DNA from: Candidatus Altimarinota bacterium
GTDB taxonomy: Bacteria; Patescibacteriota; Gracilibacteria; JANQMV01
Assembly: GCA_028279865.1 (NCBI GenBank)
Contig: JANQMV010000053.1
Location: forward strand, 1-64,000
Direction of reading: 5' to 3'
DNA length: 64,000 nucleotides
Shown here: in pieces, positions 10,572 to 24,800 of the stretch
Layout of the letters: each line of letters starts with the position of its first letter
Position numbering within the stretch: position 1 is the stretch's first letter
The notes under the pieces: model-generated
What the model was told of the DNA's origin: nothing
Database searches by the model: none
The model's input: the letters and a program-made list of their open reading frames with translations, nothing else
Program-made: the position numbers and the translations under genes

Positions 10572-11516
10572 CTAAAATGTGGGATAAACAGAATAGACAA
10601 CTCCTCCCGTGTATGTACCGGTAGGTTTGTAGTAACTGATATTCAAATCGTAATGTACGCTAATCAGGTCTCCATTTGTGCTAATGCCGCTGTTTTTACT
10701 AAAGAGGCTCGTTGAACCTGTAAAGATTGTTCCATCAGGCACTGTAGTTCCTGTACCTGATTCTAAGTTCAGTTCAATATTACCTATGCGAAAATAATCA
10801 TCAGCTCATGAATGAGAAGTGATTTCCGCACCGGAACCTGACGTCAGTTTATCATTTGCAAGCTCTCCTGTTAGAAGATAAGAGGTGTTTGCATTTGTTT
10901 GAACTGTTAAGGTTGAAACCTGATCTAGGACAGCTCCGCTGTTTACAGCCGGGTCGGGTAAAAAGACTTTTGTACCAGCATCGAGAGCAACAACCAAGGA
11001 TTCTTCAACCTTAGATTTGATCTCAATTGGTGTTCCAATTTCGATTAATTTAAAGCCCATTGCTATTATCAAGTCATTTTGATCATAAGTTCTGATCTGG
11101 ACGAGATAAAAGCCATCTTCAGCAGGGTTAGTCAGAATAAAGCCAGACGATGTAACCACACTTCCTGTGGAAACACCTCCTGTCCCTATCGCTATTTCCA
11201 AGGTTGTCGCTGTTTCACCTGTTCAAAAAACAGGATTTAAACCTAGGTTTGTTCCTGTGCTATTGGTTACATCCAAATTAGAGAAATCCGCAGGAAACTC
11301 TATTTGAACTTTACCATTTTCAGGGATAATATCTTCGACTTCAAAAGCAAGAGCAACTGCTCATGAACCATTTGTCGTAGAATTATTGAGGTTGATCGAT
11401 ATATTTGCTATTGCAGCGGCAAAACTTTTCTTAAAAGTAAAAAAATGTGCGTTCAACAAAGTTAAAAGAAGGAAAAGTGCACTTGCAATAGCGATATTTT
11501 TTGTTTTTTGCGACAT
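10572..11516 (-). CDS. Secreted protein with the shared C-terminal beta domain (314 aa)
   Basis: The frame stays open with three TGA codons read as Gly. It starts with a hydrophobic signal segment (IAIASALFLLLTLLNAHFF). An Ig/cohesin-like beta domain follows (VAFEV-type strands, IIPENGKVQIEFPADF). The last 110 or so residues (TLTVQTNANTSYLLTGEL through ISYYKPTGTYTGGVVYS) resemble the C-termini of the 199-aa and 5,395-aa proteins nearby. No membrane anchor is visible after the signal peptide. The stop is TAG. The DUF916-like gene follows after 83 bp and may be co-transcribed. Its role is inferred to be a structural surface component. Confidence 0.85.
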
Positions 11517-11626
11517 TTTATTTTTCTTGATCTTTTAATTTCACTTAATTTTAGCATAAAGGAAAGCAAAAAACAATACTTTTTTGTTTAAAAAAGAAGT
11601 GATTCACAGAATAATCTTCGCTAAAA

Positions 11627-11649
11627 AAACTCTCTAAAAAAGAGAGTTT
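11627..11649 (-). terminator. Intrinsic terminator after the 199-aa gene
   Basis: AAACTCTCT/AGAGAGTTT stem with a 5-nt A loop. On the minus strand the stem is followed by a T run. It separates the 199-aa gene from the 314-aa gene. Confidence 0.75.
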
Positions 11650-11703
11650 AAAAGAAATAAATTAAGTTTTTTTTCAAGTAAAAATAATAAGTTAAGAGAT
11701 TTG

Positions 11704-11726
11704 TCGAAACATTTTGGGATCCTCGT
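11704..11726 (-). repeat. 3' arm of a long-range inverted repeat flanking the 199-aa gene
   Basis: This 23-nt element lies between the stop codon at 11781 and the terminator. It is complementary to 12456-12478 in the leader of the same transcript, with 19 Watson-Crick and 4 G-U pairs when written as minus-strand RNA. Confidence 0.65.
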
Positions 11727-11780
11727 AAATATAAGTTAATTCTTTTGATTCTTATTAACAAAGAATTTTAAATTTGGAGA

Positions 11781-12380
11781 CTATGGAAGTGTTACTGCAG
11801 TATAAGTAACTTTACCTTGGTAATTATCAGCAGGTACTGTATAGTCAACGTTTAGATAGTAAAAAATATCTTCTGTATCAGAATTTGTTGGAGTAGCAAG
11901 ACCTGAACCTGCAATATCTGTTGCAACGTTTTCAAACTTTGTAACAGTGGTTATATTGGGGTCATTTAGTGCAAATCCAAAGTTGTTTTCAATTGTAGTT
12001 GCACCAGATGTAGATGAAATTGCAACATCGTTACCAGCACCAGTACCATCTAATTGAGCACCTGTGCTAACTTCCTGACCTTCTAATTGGATTTGAAGTT
12101 TATATCCGGCAAGGTTGTTAGTATTAACAGTCGTAGTTGTTTTGTCTGTGACAATACCACCACTCATGTTGCTACCATCATTAACATCTGGATCTACTTG
12201 AATAACGACAGAGCCGCTATCCACTTCTAACTGAAGAGAAGCGAGTACTTGAGCATTAATTTGGACTTCTCTTGTGTCATCTGTTTCCGCATCTGATCTA
12301 GGAGCAACTCCTACAACCAGAGCGAATACAAAAGCTAAAGCTGAGAGCTTAGCAATTGTTTGTTTGATTTGTGTTTTCAT
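11781..12380 (-). CDS. Small secreted surface protein (199 aa) with WxL-like beta domain
   Basis: A clear signal peptide (ALAFVFALVVGVAPRSDAE) is followed by a single beta-rich domain. TTTVNTNNLAGYKLQIQL and the closing VDYTVPADNYQGKVTYTA resemble small secreted proteins common in CPR and, more distantly, the Gram-positive WxL domain. No membrane anchor or catalytic residues are seen. It uses no TGA and has its own promoter, a leader of about 450 nt and its own terminator, all consistent with high expression. It may be a major surface or cell-wall-bound protein; that is inference. Start ATG without a Shine-Dalgarno. Confidence 0.85.
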   Translation of the reverse strand: MKTQIKQTIAKLSALAFVFALVVGVAPRSDAETDDTREVQINAQVLASLQLEVDSGSVVIQVDPDVNDGSNMSGGIVTDKTTTTVNTNNLAGYKLQIQLEGQEVSTGAQLDGTGAGNDVAISSTSGATTIENNFGFALNDPNITTVTKFENVATDIAGSGLATPTNSDTEDIFYYLNVDYTVPADNYQGKVTYTAVTLP

Positions 12381-12899
12381 GGCGTAAAAATTTATTGTAA
12401 ATATTATTTTCTAGAATAAGACATTGTTTCTTGAACAATTTAAATTTAAATTGTCACGAGGACCCCAAAACATCTCGATTAAAAAAAAGATTTTGGGAGA
12501 TACGGTGGTTTTAAGGAACAAATTTAAAACATCAAAAACAAGCCGACTTAACTACTCGTTTTGTCTTGCAGAGGAAGCCGGCAAGGCAAAATTCAAATAC
12601 AGCTAAATCAGCTTGTTAATAAATATCTTAAGTATCATTTTTTTACTAAACTGAGGATATTTTTAGTTCAAAAGTCCTGTAAAAATCATGATTTACATCT
12701 ATTTTTCCTTTGATTTAAATTTTTGTAATTCATTTTTATTTTAACTCTTTTAAATATTTTTTTAATTATTTGTCAACAGAACTTTAAACACCTTTATAAA
12801 AACGTTTTTTAGTACTTTATGTTTTTTGTTCTTTTATTATTATACAGATTTTGAGCCCAAAGTCAATAGACAAAGATTACTTTATTATAAAAAAGTTAT
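12381..12899 (-). promoter_or_regulatory. Long leader and promoter region of the 199-aa gene
   Basis: This is an AT-rich stretch without a credible gene. A good minus-strand promoter lies at 12839-12866: -35 TTGACT, 16-bp spacer, -10 TATAAT, implying a leader of about 450 nt. A second possible -35 (TTGACA) lies at 12771-12776 without a convincing -10. The leader holds the 5' arm of the long-range repeat (12456-12478). It also holds a local hairpin pairing CCCCAAAA with TTTTGGGA around 12463-12509, and a GCCGGCTT/AAGTCGGC stem near 12545-12585. I see no recognised riboswitch. Confidence 0.6.
12456..12478 (-). repeat. 5' arm of the long-range inverted repeat
   Basis: This is the leader copy of the 23-nt element, an inverted match to 11704-11726. 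All four differences are transitions that give G-U pairs in the transcribed strand. Confidence 0.65.
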
Positions 12900-15800
12900 T
12901 TAGAAAGCTAAGTTTTCAATATCCCAACTTACTTGCCCGTCATATCACTGACTAATGGGGTTATAGTAATCTACTTCCATCCTAAAAGTAATTTCGTGTT
13001 CCTGGTTAACTTCAGGTCCTGAAGGTGAATAAACTGTCGCACCGGAACCAAAAGACATTGGCATTGATCAGTTCATCCAAGCAAAACCTTTGGTTCAATT
13101 CCAATCTTCAATTGTGTTTGTTCCGTCTGTTGGAAAAGCATCTACAATCGCTTTGAAATCAAAGCTCTCAGCATTATGCGTAATCTGCAGGGTGTTAGAT
13201 TTCTCAACATAGGCTTGACCATTTGGATCAAGATCAAAAACATGTTCTTTATCTCCTATAATTTTTAGCACAAACTTCTCTTTTTCCCTAGCAGTAAAAG
13301 TTTGGGAAGCTAAAGCTCCGGAGAAATTTGCAGTAATTTGATAATCTCCGGCTCTATCACCCAATGTTAGATCCACCTGAGCATATCCAAGGGAGTCAGT
13401 GACTACTGTTGCATTGGAAAGAACTGCTCCTGTCCCTGTCCCTACGGGCTGTGAAGTAATGGAAAAATCAACAGCAACGTCTCCTGATCACGCGTAATTG
13501 CCGATTCCATCACTAATTCTAACAACAAGAGGATATTCAACAGCAGAAAGCATTTCGCCAAGCTGATTATCACCCGAGGTAATTTCTATTGTATTATAAA
13601 CAGGTTCTGTTTCAGGATTGTCAATAACTGTCACACCTTCCTCTGTTGCAATAATCACATCTTCGCCATCACCGGCGGAACCATGTAAAATATCTGAGGT
13701 AATGCCATCATTAACGTCATGGCTTGATGACTGAGAGTCTTTAGTGGTATCCCAGACAATTATTTTCCCCCCATTTTCCGTTCAATCTGAAAATGTGATA
13801 ATAAGCTTATTGTTTGAGTAAGTGGCATCCGTTGCGATATTGGTGGTTGAATCCGTGTTGCTGGAATCAATTGTCAAGACTGATCCTCCTGTAAGGTTTG
13901 TTTTATCTATCTTTTCTACGCCTGAATCTGTAGCTACATAAAGATAGTCCGAGTTCATCGTGATTGCATTCACATTTGCACTTAGATTCACAGTATCATC
14001 AGGTACGAACTCCCCAATTCCACCAAATATTGCAGCTCCTTCTTTATAAACACTTGTTCCGGCTGCGTAATATAAATCTCCGTTTGTATCAAAATCTGTT
14101 GCACTTACTGCTGCGGAGGTGTCAGTTGATTCCATGGCAAGGCGACCTGCGTTGTAGATTGACTGGATTTCACTACTGCTTAATTCCTGACTAAACACTT
14201 CAAGCTCATCAAGCTGACCATTCATATGCCAAGTCGAACCAGCAGCAGAAGTTCCGTCCGGACGAGCACCGATTGACAAATTTGCACCAGCGTCCAAGTT
14301 TTTTTGAATAGTATGAGAAGAATCCAACTTTCAATTCAGGTAAATCTTGAGGTTAGTGTTTGTATAATCATGCACTATCGCAACATGTGTCCATTCACTA
14401 CTTGGCAAATCTTCATTTGAGATAGCAACTATTCCTTCATGTTCAACCCAGTAAATCTTGCTATTCGCATCTATATGCAAATCCCATCTTTCAGGATCAC
14501 CGCTAACAAAACCACTCAAGATTGTAAGTTCCGTATCTTCCGGTTTTGTCCAAAAACTAAAGGTCGTAGTTCCTAAAGTAGATGTTCCAATATTTGTTGT
14601 TAAATAATCCCCTGTTCCATCAAAACTCGCCGCTTTTCCACTCGGTCAGTCAGCAGTAAATGCAGTATCGCCGTAAATTGTCGCACTATGTGCGTTTCCT
14701 GACATATCGAAGGCTGTTGTTCCGCTAGATGTTTCAAAATCCCATTCCGCTAAAACTCCTGTCATTCTGGCTTGTCCGGAATCTTCTGTTAAATAAGCTG
14801 TGTCAACTACATAAGCCTTTGAAGCAGTCGAGTCTTCAATATTTTCCGTCGCTACTGCTGCTTTTGGCGATTCATTAGCAAGGAATGAATAATCAAGATC
14901 ATTTACATGTCCTGCTCGGAGAGAAGCTAGACCTGCTTGATATAAATCTGCGATATCTGCAGCGGAAAGGACTGATGATTTTACGAAAACTTCGTCAATT
15001 AAGCCAGTGAAAAAGTGATCTACAGAACCACTTGTAGAACCTGCTCCTATTCTCAATGGTTGATTACTATCAGGGTTAATTCCGGTAAAAGTTCCATTTT
15101 GGATAGGTGTGAAATCTGTAATCTCTTGTCCGTTCAAATAGAAATTAATTCCCGTTAAGTCATTCACTCCTAGATGTTGATATGTGGCAGTTACATGGTA
15201 CCATTCGTCTATGTTCAACGAAAAATTTGTCGTTTTCTGAATATAACCATCAGGACCGGCTCACGCTGTATAGAAAGCCAGATTCAATTGTCCAGCAGAG
15301 TTTATTATTAAGCGGTAAGATGCATCTGTTCCTGTTGCATCATTATATTTACCGAGAATAAAAGCATTACCGGTTGGTATTTCATTCAATTTAAACCAAC
15401 CTCCAAAGGAAATTTTTGACAAATCAAAGTTGTTTTCGTTTTGGATTTCCAAATAACTCCCTGTTCCATCAAAATTAGCTGCTTTTCCACTTGGACCAGC
15501 TTCCACAAAATTTACATTTCCGTAAGGGATTGCTGAGTTTCAATTCCCAGAAGCATCAGTAATTTTACCATCTGAAAGAGATTCCATCTCCCACATCCCA
15601 ACCAAATCACCTTGACGCAAGGCTTCTTCGTCAGAGTAGAAAAATTCACCGGAATTTCTTTCTCCAAATACATCTGAAACATGAAGTGTTGTATATTTAC
15701 TTTGTCCTACAATTTTCACAATTTGATCATTGGCAAAGTCAATTTTGATTACTCCGTTTTCCGTACCGGCATAAATTGACCCGTCTACTGCGGTAACAGC

Positions 15801-18800
15801 TTGAACAGCTGTGGAGATTGCATTTCCAGGTCCTTTTGCGAAGTGCATCCATAGGCTATTATCACTTGAATCAAGCAAACTCAAACCTGTATCCATGGCA
15901 ATTAGTTTTAGCTCTGCAGGCATTTGCCCAGCTTCTTTGTACCAACTCGCTGTACCATTTTTCATCCATTCTCCTTCGTTGGCTGATACAAAATTTCCAA
16001 GAAGTTTCACTTCAGCATAATCTACAAAGACTTCATCGTTATCGGCAAAGTAAACTCCGGCATCCCCTACGGAGAGAGCTGTAATCGTATCGAGTGTTCC
16101 GATTGTGCTGCCTGAAAAAGTAGAAGCAGTATCAATCTCGTCAATTCTTGAGTCATTTTTTAAATTGATTTTGGAAACAACTCCCATATCGCTTCCTGAT
16201 CCGCTTGCAACATAAAGTGAATTTCCTACAGCCGACACGGACTTAACTTCATTCGAATTTCCGTTTAGCTTTTGTTCATCATTAGAAAGTAAAGCGGCTT
16301 TTCCTGACTCATACATACGCTTAATCGTTGAAGCCTCTAGTGCCTCTCCTGTTATGAATGGTTCATCGATTAATCAATCAAAATAATTCACGGCGTATCC
16401 ATAGCGTCCAATTGTAAAATTTGCTGTTGAATCAGCTACTCCTGAGATTGTTGTATTTGAAGTAATTTGGTGTTCTCCATTCACATAAATGTGTGTATAA
16501 GTACCATCGTAGACTCCGGTTACTTGATACCATGTGTCTGTTTGTAGTCCAAGACCTGAAGTAACGAGACTAACATACGTATTACAAAGAGTATCTTCAC
16601 ACGCTACAAACCTAACTTCAGTACCACTTTGTTGTAAATTGTAAGAATACTGTGTTGCGCTATTATTATATTTTGTGATGATCGCATGATCTCCTGCAAG
16701 ACTATCTGTTTTAAACCAAGCACCAAGAGAAAATTCCCCTGTAAGACTTAATTCTGAATTATCTGCAATATCTAAATATTGAGTCGCACCATCAAAACTT
16801 GCCGCTTTTCCACGAACACCGTCATTTGTAAATGTTACTCCTCCATTGTTTGTAAGGTCATTTGTTTTGGCTGAGTTGTCGATAGCAATTTCTGTAACAG
16901 TGAGATTATCTAATAAAACGTTAGTTGACGTACTAGAATTTGTTATTCCAAAGTCATAACCATAATCAGTGTAAGTAAATTCGAAAGCTTTTGTTCCTGA
17001 TGTTGTATAAATCTGTGATTGAGGAGTTCCTCCATTCCCTAAATCACCATAAATATGTACTCCTCCACTATTTACTGTTAAATCAAATGATACGCTATAT
17101 TTATGACCTGCAACTAATCCTAAGTCCTGAGTAACTCCAAATGAACCATCTGCTCTATTACTAACAAGGCTTAATTGTCCACTACTATTTGCAGTATAAT
17201 TACTTCCATCAGGTGTTCCTCTTTGAGTCCAGTTATCTGGGAGTGCGCCTGTCCAATCTGTAAAAGTTCCGTTTGAAGCTAATTCTCCGCCAGCTCCTAA
17301 TCCGTCAAAAGTCCACATACCCCTTATATCACCAACCATTTCTTCGGTTACGTAATCTGAGGAGATGTATTTAACCGATCCGTTTGATTCATCTCCTTGG
17401 TTTTCCTGAATAATTGAAACTCCGTTATCCGTACCGATATAAAGGGTATTTCCACCAAACGGAGAAGCTCCTTCAGTTACATCGATTGAAGTAATTCCTT
17501 TTGTAGAAATTGCTGTATTCAAAATAACGTCCTCCTGAATACTTCCAAAATCCTGACCTAGATAGCGTACATCCCAATAATTGCTAATTTGATCCTCTGT
17601 GTGATTTTGAATTTCATAATTAGCCACAAAAGCAGAATTTTCTCCCCAACCATCACATTTATAATCAGAATAAAGAGTTCCCTCTGAGGTTAAATGTACA
17701 TAATCTTCAGGTCGACAGTTTGCATTTGCCCAATAATCAACCACTGTACCCTCATCTTCATTAATCACACTCACACCACCATCAGTCGCTACTACCACGT
17801 AAGTTTTTCCATCAATAACAGCAGCATGCACATCATTAACATCATAATTTACAATTGAAGGAATGTTGTCAGTAGAAAGCCTTTGTGCTGAGTTATTGTC
17901 ATCAGCATTTCTTTCATCAATTGGACCATACCAACCTGAGAAATTTGAAGATTGTTCATTTTTAAGAGATAACTCTTCAATTAAATCAATCATTACATAT
18001 CCTCCATAGACCTCATTTCCACCGTCTTGTCTTGCTGAAATAAAAATCTTACCATCTTTTGCATAACCACCTGTTACTTGTTTTCCACTATCACCTGTAA
18101 AGTAAGGACCAAAATTTGTTCCTCTAAAACTCATCCACAATTCCTTACTTTCAGCATCATAAATATAAAGACGGGCACTTCCTACAATTACCGCAACCTC
18201 CGGAAATGCGCGAGTACATTTTTGCGCCCCGGAATCCTGGTATCCATTTGGACATCTAAGCTCTGAAGAACTTTCCGTATACCAGGATTTGGTTTGATCA
18301 AATCTCCATGCATTATCAATATTATCTTTGGCTGTATCATAAAGATAAATACTACCAATGCTGCCAGAGATTCCTGAAAGAATTTCCTCATGTTCGGAAA
18401 CCAAATGATTTGTAGCAGTTGTGTCATTATATCCACGCTCAAGATTCAGCAACTTACCAGTGATCCCATCACTCGCTTTTGTATTATATTTAATCTGTTC
18501 ATCACCGATCTGTACTACTCCGGAAGCTGGAAAATGCTCTACATTTTCGACAATCATTGCAGTTTGAGTCGTGTTTAAGTTTGTTATTAAATTAGTTCTC
18601 TGATCTTTTAGACTTGAGCTTGTCACTCCCGGTTGTCTTGTATCCCAGTAGAAAACATCATTTGTTTTGCCTTCACCTGAAGTTTCAGGGTTTAAATCAG
18701 CGAGAGGTTCTTCGTAAATAATCTCGCTTGAAGCGGCTGGTTTAAGAATTGGAGCATGCCCATTGGTTTGCCATGCGCTAAGTGAAGTTTTCGTCGCATC

Positions 18801-21800
18801 TGACTTCCTTCCTTCAGCTATATTTGCAACTAATCTGACTGTGTGCAAATCATCACTCAAACTTGTTGATAAAACTTGAATATCTTCCAGAGAATTTTCT
18901 TTACTCGTATCAACTAGGATGCTTTTTTCACTTGCCGTACCTTCATCAATGATAAATTGAGAAACTCCTCCCGTCTCCATTGATTGATTAAGCATTGCTG
19001 AGATATCTGTTCCTCGCAGTTTTGCAATTGCAGTTTGACCGGCTACTGAGGTGTTTTTTGAATATTTAGAGATACCTTGAGAATATGCTTTGGCAACTTC
19101 TTCTGCAGATAAAGCTCTGGAAAGAATAAAGACATCATCAAGTAAACCGTCATATGCAACTCCTGCCGCAGAGTTTCTATAACTTCCAATATCTACTGTC
19201 CCCGCACTATCTCCCAAATATGTAAATGGCTTTCCTGAAGCAACTTCTTCTCCATTCACAAACAATTTTGTTGCTGAAGCATCCATTGTTACAGTCACAA
19301 AATACCACTGATTTGTAGAAATTGTTCCGGAAGTAAGTGAAAACCAATCATTTTCCGTACATCCTCTTCGATCAAATCCTGCTGTTAATCGGTTATTATT
19401 CGTTTGTCCCAAGTCAAGAATAAAATCTCCACAATTTGCATTGTTTACGTCCTGAGAAATTACGTATTGGTCAGCTACTACATCGTTAGCTTTTAGCCAT
19501 AAACCAAATGTCGCAGCTTCAGAGTTTTGGTTTAAAGGTGTTGCAATATAATCATCTGTTCCATCAAATCCGACTGCTTGGTTGTATTTTCCATTTGAGA
19601 ATGACTGACCGCTGGAATTTGCGTCAGTCCAAGTTCCATCATTGCCACTACCTGAATAATCTCTAAAATTACCATCCATAGTCCAGTATCCGACCAAATC
19701 AGGGTCATTTGTACTCCATCCTTCGTTTGCTGAATCAGTTTCATCCAAAAATATCACATCCTGTGTAGAAGCGTATTGCAATACGTTTCTACTACGATCA
19801 ACTGCATCACTGGAGTAAGAATACCCTACAAACACATCCGCATTATCCGCAGGAGCATTTGTCAATTCCACAGAAGCAACAATTTCTACAATTGTATTAT
19901 CTGACCATTTCGTAGGCGCTGTTCCGTTTATTCCTCTTGTAATTCCGCTGAATGTTCCACCTGAATAATTAGAATAATAAGCTTTTTCACGCTTGAGTTG
20001 TCCGCTTGGGTTTCCTAAGTAGAAGAATCCTGAAGCTGGAATTTCATTTGAATCTAAAATATTGTCAATTGTAATTGAGTCATCAATTGCCGAAATTCCA
20101 TCAGTTTGATTAATCCTTGCGTAAGTTCCGGCTTTTACATCGTACAAAGACTGTTCAAGTCCATTTACATAAGTCTTAACATCAGCTGTCGTCGCTGTAG
20201 TTCCAGATGCATTTACTAGTACACCTCTTTCTAAGTAGAAAGTAGCATTGCTTCAATCTGCAGCATTGATTGAAGATCCTGAAGCTGTAACTGCTTTGAT
20301 TTGTTCAGTTTTTGAAGCAATCGATTTATAAGCATTAAACACTGTGCTTCCAGTTCCAGCCATTGTCCCTACGCTCACTCCTCCATCATCAAATGCTTTT
20401 GAGTAGATTGCGAGATCATAGATTTGACCGTCAAAATCATAGGTTTCTGAAATTTGATCACTTGAAAGTTGTCCTATGTAAAGAGTGTTATGCTCTGTCG
20501 GAACAATTAAAAACGATTTGTTTTCAGCGATTTTCAATCCATTCAGATATAGTGCAAATCCCATTTTAGAATCACCAACTTTCCACCATTTGGCTATAAG
20601 ATGATGTGGAGTATTTGCAGCCCAATTAACTGCGTCTAAATCAGCCGAAATTATATTTGCACTGGTTGCTCCATCGTTATACTGAAGATAAATTTTATTA
20701 TTGATACTTTTGTATACAGTCATACCGTTTTGGTTGGCATTATCTCTTGTATCAAAGAGGATATGGTAAGCGTTATCATTACCCGCCCAATCAGTCTCTA
20801 CCCACATTTCCATTGTTCCTTCGTGCTTGCTTTCCGAAATATTACCTTTGTCAGGGAAGTAAACTGCATTTGGTAAAGCCTGATAATCTTGAATAATGAC
20901 ATCATCTATGTAACGTCCGTTAACTTCTAAGTCAGAAGTTGCAACGGATGAATTTGTGTTTTTTTCAATAAATTTAGGAGCAACTATGGTCCCCGAGCTA
21001 CTTAAGTTTTTTACTCCGGTAGATTCAATCTTCACAGTATGCACATCACTATCAAGCCCTGTAGCGACTAAGAATCTTTGATCGTTTTCTTGAGTTGCGT
21101 TGTATGTATCAATTTCTGTCACTATTTCACGAGCAGTTCCTCCATCGACAATTACTCTTGCAATTCCATTATTTGGACCTGTATCAAGTCCTGCAACAAT
21201 TTCTGTTGTCCCTGCAGGCGTTTCATAAGCAACATATGTTCCTTTTTGTGCATTGTAAATTTCTAAAACTTCAGAAACAGAAAGTGCGCGATTCCAAGCA
21301 GCTGCTTCATCAATTATTCCTGTCCATGTGTACTGTGTACTCCATGTGTTAGGTTCATTCAAACCAATATATAGATTCTTAGCATTTACTGATGATATTG
21401 AAGGAATTGGAGTGGCTCCAAAAAATAAACTTTCTTCCTCTCCATCAACATATAATTGTACTTTATCACTATTTGTAGCTCAATTCCCGTTATAAACCAT
21501 CATAACGTGCTGCCATTGGTTCAATTTCATCACATTGTTTTCTGTGAAGGCATATTCATCTTCCCCAAAGGCAACAAAGAAAGATAAGTCACCCGAAGGA
21601 CCTGCTTGAAGTCTAACAGAACCTAAATTGTTTGTTCCTTTCGAAATGATACCTTCCCAACTTGATCCATTATCTGTCTTCTTAATCCACGCTGAGTAAG
21701 TTATTTCTTTTTGATTTTCTAATTCTGTTAAGGCACCCACTTCTACATAATCATCACCTCCATCAAAACTTCCTGCTTTACCAAATAATCCATCTTCAAA

Positions 21801-24800
21801 AGTAACACCTCCATTTGCTGTCCCATTATTTCCATTTCCACTTGCATCGTTCCAGTTTCCATCAGCTTTCCAATATCCGACAAGTCCATCGGTATTTGTA
21901 ATCCCACCTGCTTGTGCCAATGGATCACCATGGGTTTTTAGTGACCGACTCTGCGCTAATTCAGCAATTTCTGTAGCATCAAGAGCACGGTTGTAGATAA
22001 CTACATCGTCAAGGCTCCCCTCCAAAAAATCGGTTGCACTTGATCTCGCAGCGACAAAAACATCTGCACTACTGGTGTTAATTGTTCCTGTAGAGACTTC
22101 TGAGGCAATTTCTATTCCATCCTTATAAATTTTTGTATAATTTCCATCAAATGTCCCCACCCAATGATGCCAGTTATTATCATTAAATGTTGCCGTTGCA
22201 GCGAGTTGATCACCGGTAGTCCCGACAAGTTGGAAATAAACCTTTCCATCACCTTGGTGGAATTGAAAACCATAAGATCTGTTAGTCGCATCATCTTTGG
22301 CAATCATAAACTGGCTACCTGTTTTTGTAGAATCTGTTTTATACCAACCTCCTACTGTAATTGCGGAAGTTATGTTTAAAGCAGCCGGATTTCCAAAATT
22401 AATATAATCATCTGATCCGTTAAACTCTCTCGATTTATCAAATTTACCGGTCACTGACAAGTTACTAGTTCCGTGGGTTGTACCATTGTTGACTCATTCT
22501 GAGTCTGAAATGGAAACACTCGAACCGCTTGTTGCTTCATCCAGTTTCCAGTAAGCCACTCTTCCTTCTGTTAGCGAATTGGCTTCATATCATTCTTTTT
22601 CTGAAATAGTCGCATAATCTCCTACGATTTTGGAATCAAGCTTCGCACTACCTGCCAATGTACCAATACGATCATTTGGTGTGTTTACCATTGGTGCATT
22701 GAAAAGCAATGTCGGTGATTCTGAAATTCAATTATTTGTCTCAACTTCAATCTTTTGAGTATGAGCCTGTCCAATGCTTGGGATTTTAGAAGTATATAGA
22801 TCATTGATTTCAGAGTTTGTGATAGCATAATCAAATAATTGAGGCTCTGCGATTGTTCCGTTGAATTTATTGGTATTTCTATACAAATCAGAAACATCCT
22901 CAGAGGATAATGCTTTTTCATAAATTGCAACATCATCTAAAAGACCTTTATAATAATTTGAAATGCTGGAGGCTTCTCCCCTTTCTGCACCAATTGTCGT
23001 ATAATTTGCTTCCCCCAGAACACCTGCGTCTGTTGTTCGAGTGCCAAGATTAACAGCTTCTCAATTTATATATAATTCTGCTGTGTTATCTGATTTTCAA
23101 ACAAAAACAAAGTGAGTCCATGTGCCTTTAAATCCGGTTTCAGTCAAATTATAATAATACATTGTTGCAGGATCTGAATCAAAAGCACCATTGCGATCTT
23201 CCCAAATCCTCAAATGAATATTATCTGTAGATGGGTTTAAGCGTAAAAGTGCATTGTGCGTTTGTATTGGAGTTACGTTTCCTGCCGATGAATCAACTTT
23301 TGCCCAAAAACTATAAGTAAAATTATCGTCTTTTGAGATTCAATTTGCTAAAGAAAGATAATCATCCACTCCGTCAAAATTCCCTGCTTTCCCGAAAACT
23401 CCACTTGAAAAATCTGTTCCCCCTTGAGAAGTTCCATCATTTTCATTTCCCGATTTATCTTCAAAATTTCCATCCATATCCCAATATCCAACTAATCCTT
23501 CGTTCAGTGAAGTTGGTAATTTACCTCCTTTTGAACCAATTGTCATCATATCATTTGCCTCTGCCAAAGCCTGAGCTGTCCAAGTGACAGAAGTAGTCGT
23601 TTTTGCATTATTTACTGCAAGTTTCAGACCGTTGTTTGCATTCCATGTCGCCGCTAAGTGAATTGAATCATGAGCGGAGAATGTTTGGACCGCCGATTCA
23701 ACTCTGGCTGTTGTCCAAGCAAGTTCTCCTGAGCCTGTCGAAGGATTCCAAATTTCAAACTTCCATTTATCGTCCGCTCCATCATAATAAAGCCTCTGTA
23801 GCCCACTATCATAAACATAATGTTTATCTGCACTTTCATCATAAGAAAAGTCAGGCTTTACCCACACAGAGAATGTTCCTTTTTCTGCTTTACCTTCTTT
23901 GCTTGTAGGTAAATTTCCTTGAATCTCAAATTCTGCATTTGAAAGACCTTTGGTCGCGCGATCATTGATTTTTATTCCGTTTGGAGTTAAGTGATAAGTT
24001 GTACCACTTCCGGTATTAGCACCTGTGTTTGGTGAATAATTTAGAGTTACATTTCCAGCGGAATAACTCGAGCTATCTACATAAACAGTCTCACCATTAT
24101 TCTCCCCGCTGGTAAAAGTCAGGGCATAGCCTTGATAAGCATTTGAACCTGTTTGAGCCAAAGCTGATTCTCAGTCCATTAAAGTACTTGTAGTACAACC
24201 ATCTGCTGTGCCAACAGTCGAAGTTAGCGCTAGCTCATTAGTAACTGAATAAGTCTCGATATAATCAAGTTCTAAGGATGTATTCTGAACTTCCAACTCG
24301 CCATTATTCGCAAATCCATTGTCTCCGGCAATTGCAAGGTAGATATATTCTCCGCCATTTGCGTTAAGTGCTGCCGGTGCAGAGGCAGTAAGCGTAAACC
24401 CGGCGTTCAAAGGATCAATATAATCTGTAGTTGTAACTTCCGTAGCTGTGCTATTGAATAACAAGTAAGGATCATTCCCTGTAGAAATTCCACGTTCAGC
24501 ATCCCAAAGGTACCAATCTCCGGTCGCATCTGTTCTTTTGATCAGTACAAAAGCCGCCCCATTTGTAAAGCCCGCATCTATATCCAAGTCTGCGGCTGTT
24601 CCTGTGTATGATCCGACTTTTGAAACATCATTAACAGTTGCAAAAAGATAAGAGAGATATTGCTGAGAACTATTGTTTACAGAATTGTGATCTCCGATGG
24701 TAAAGGAGGCTCCTGTTGGCGTGGTTGAATTCCAATAACCGTTATAACTTTGTGCTGCTGCATTGCTATTGATCAAAATAGGAGCATCAGGACCAAGGTC

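Noticed and set aside
11704-12478. Invertible promoter or phase-variation switch
   Set aside because: The repeats bracket the coding sequence but not the promoter, there is no invertase nearby, and the mismatches favour RNA pairing. Kept only as an alternative.
12424-12606. Plus-strand 60-aa open frame
   Set aside because: It lies in the leader of the 199-aa gene, has atypical composition and no start signal.
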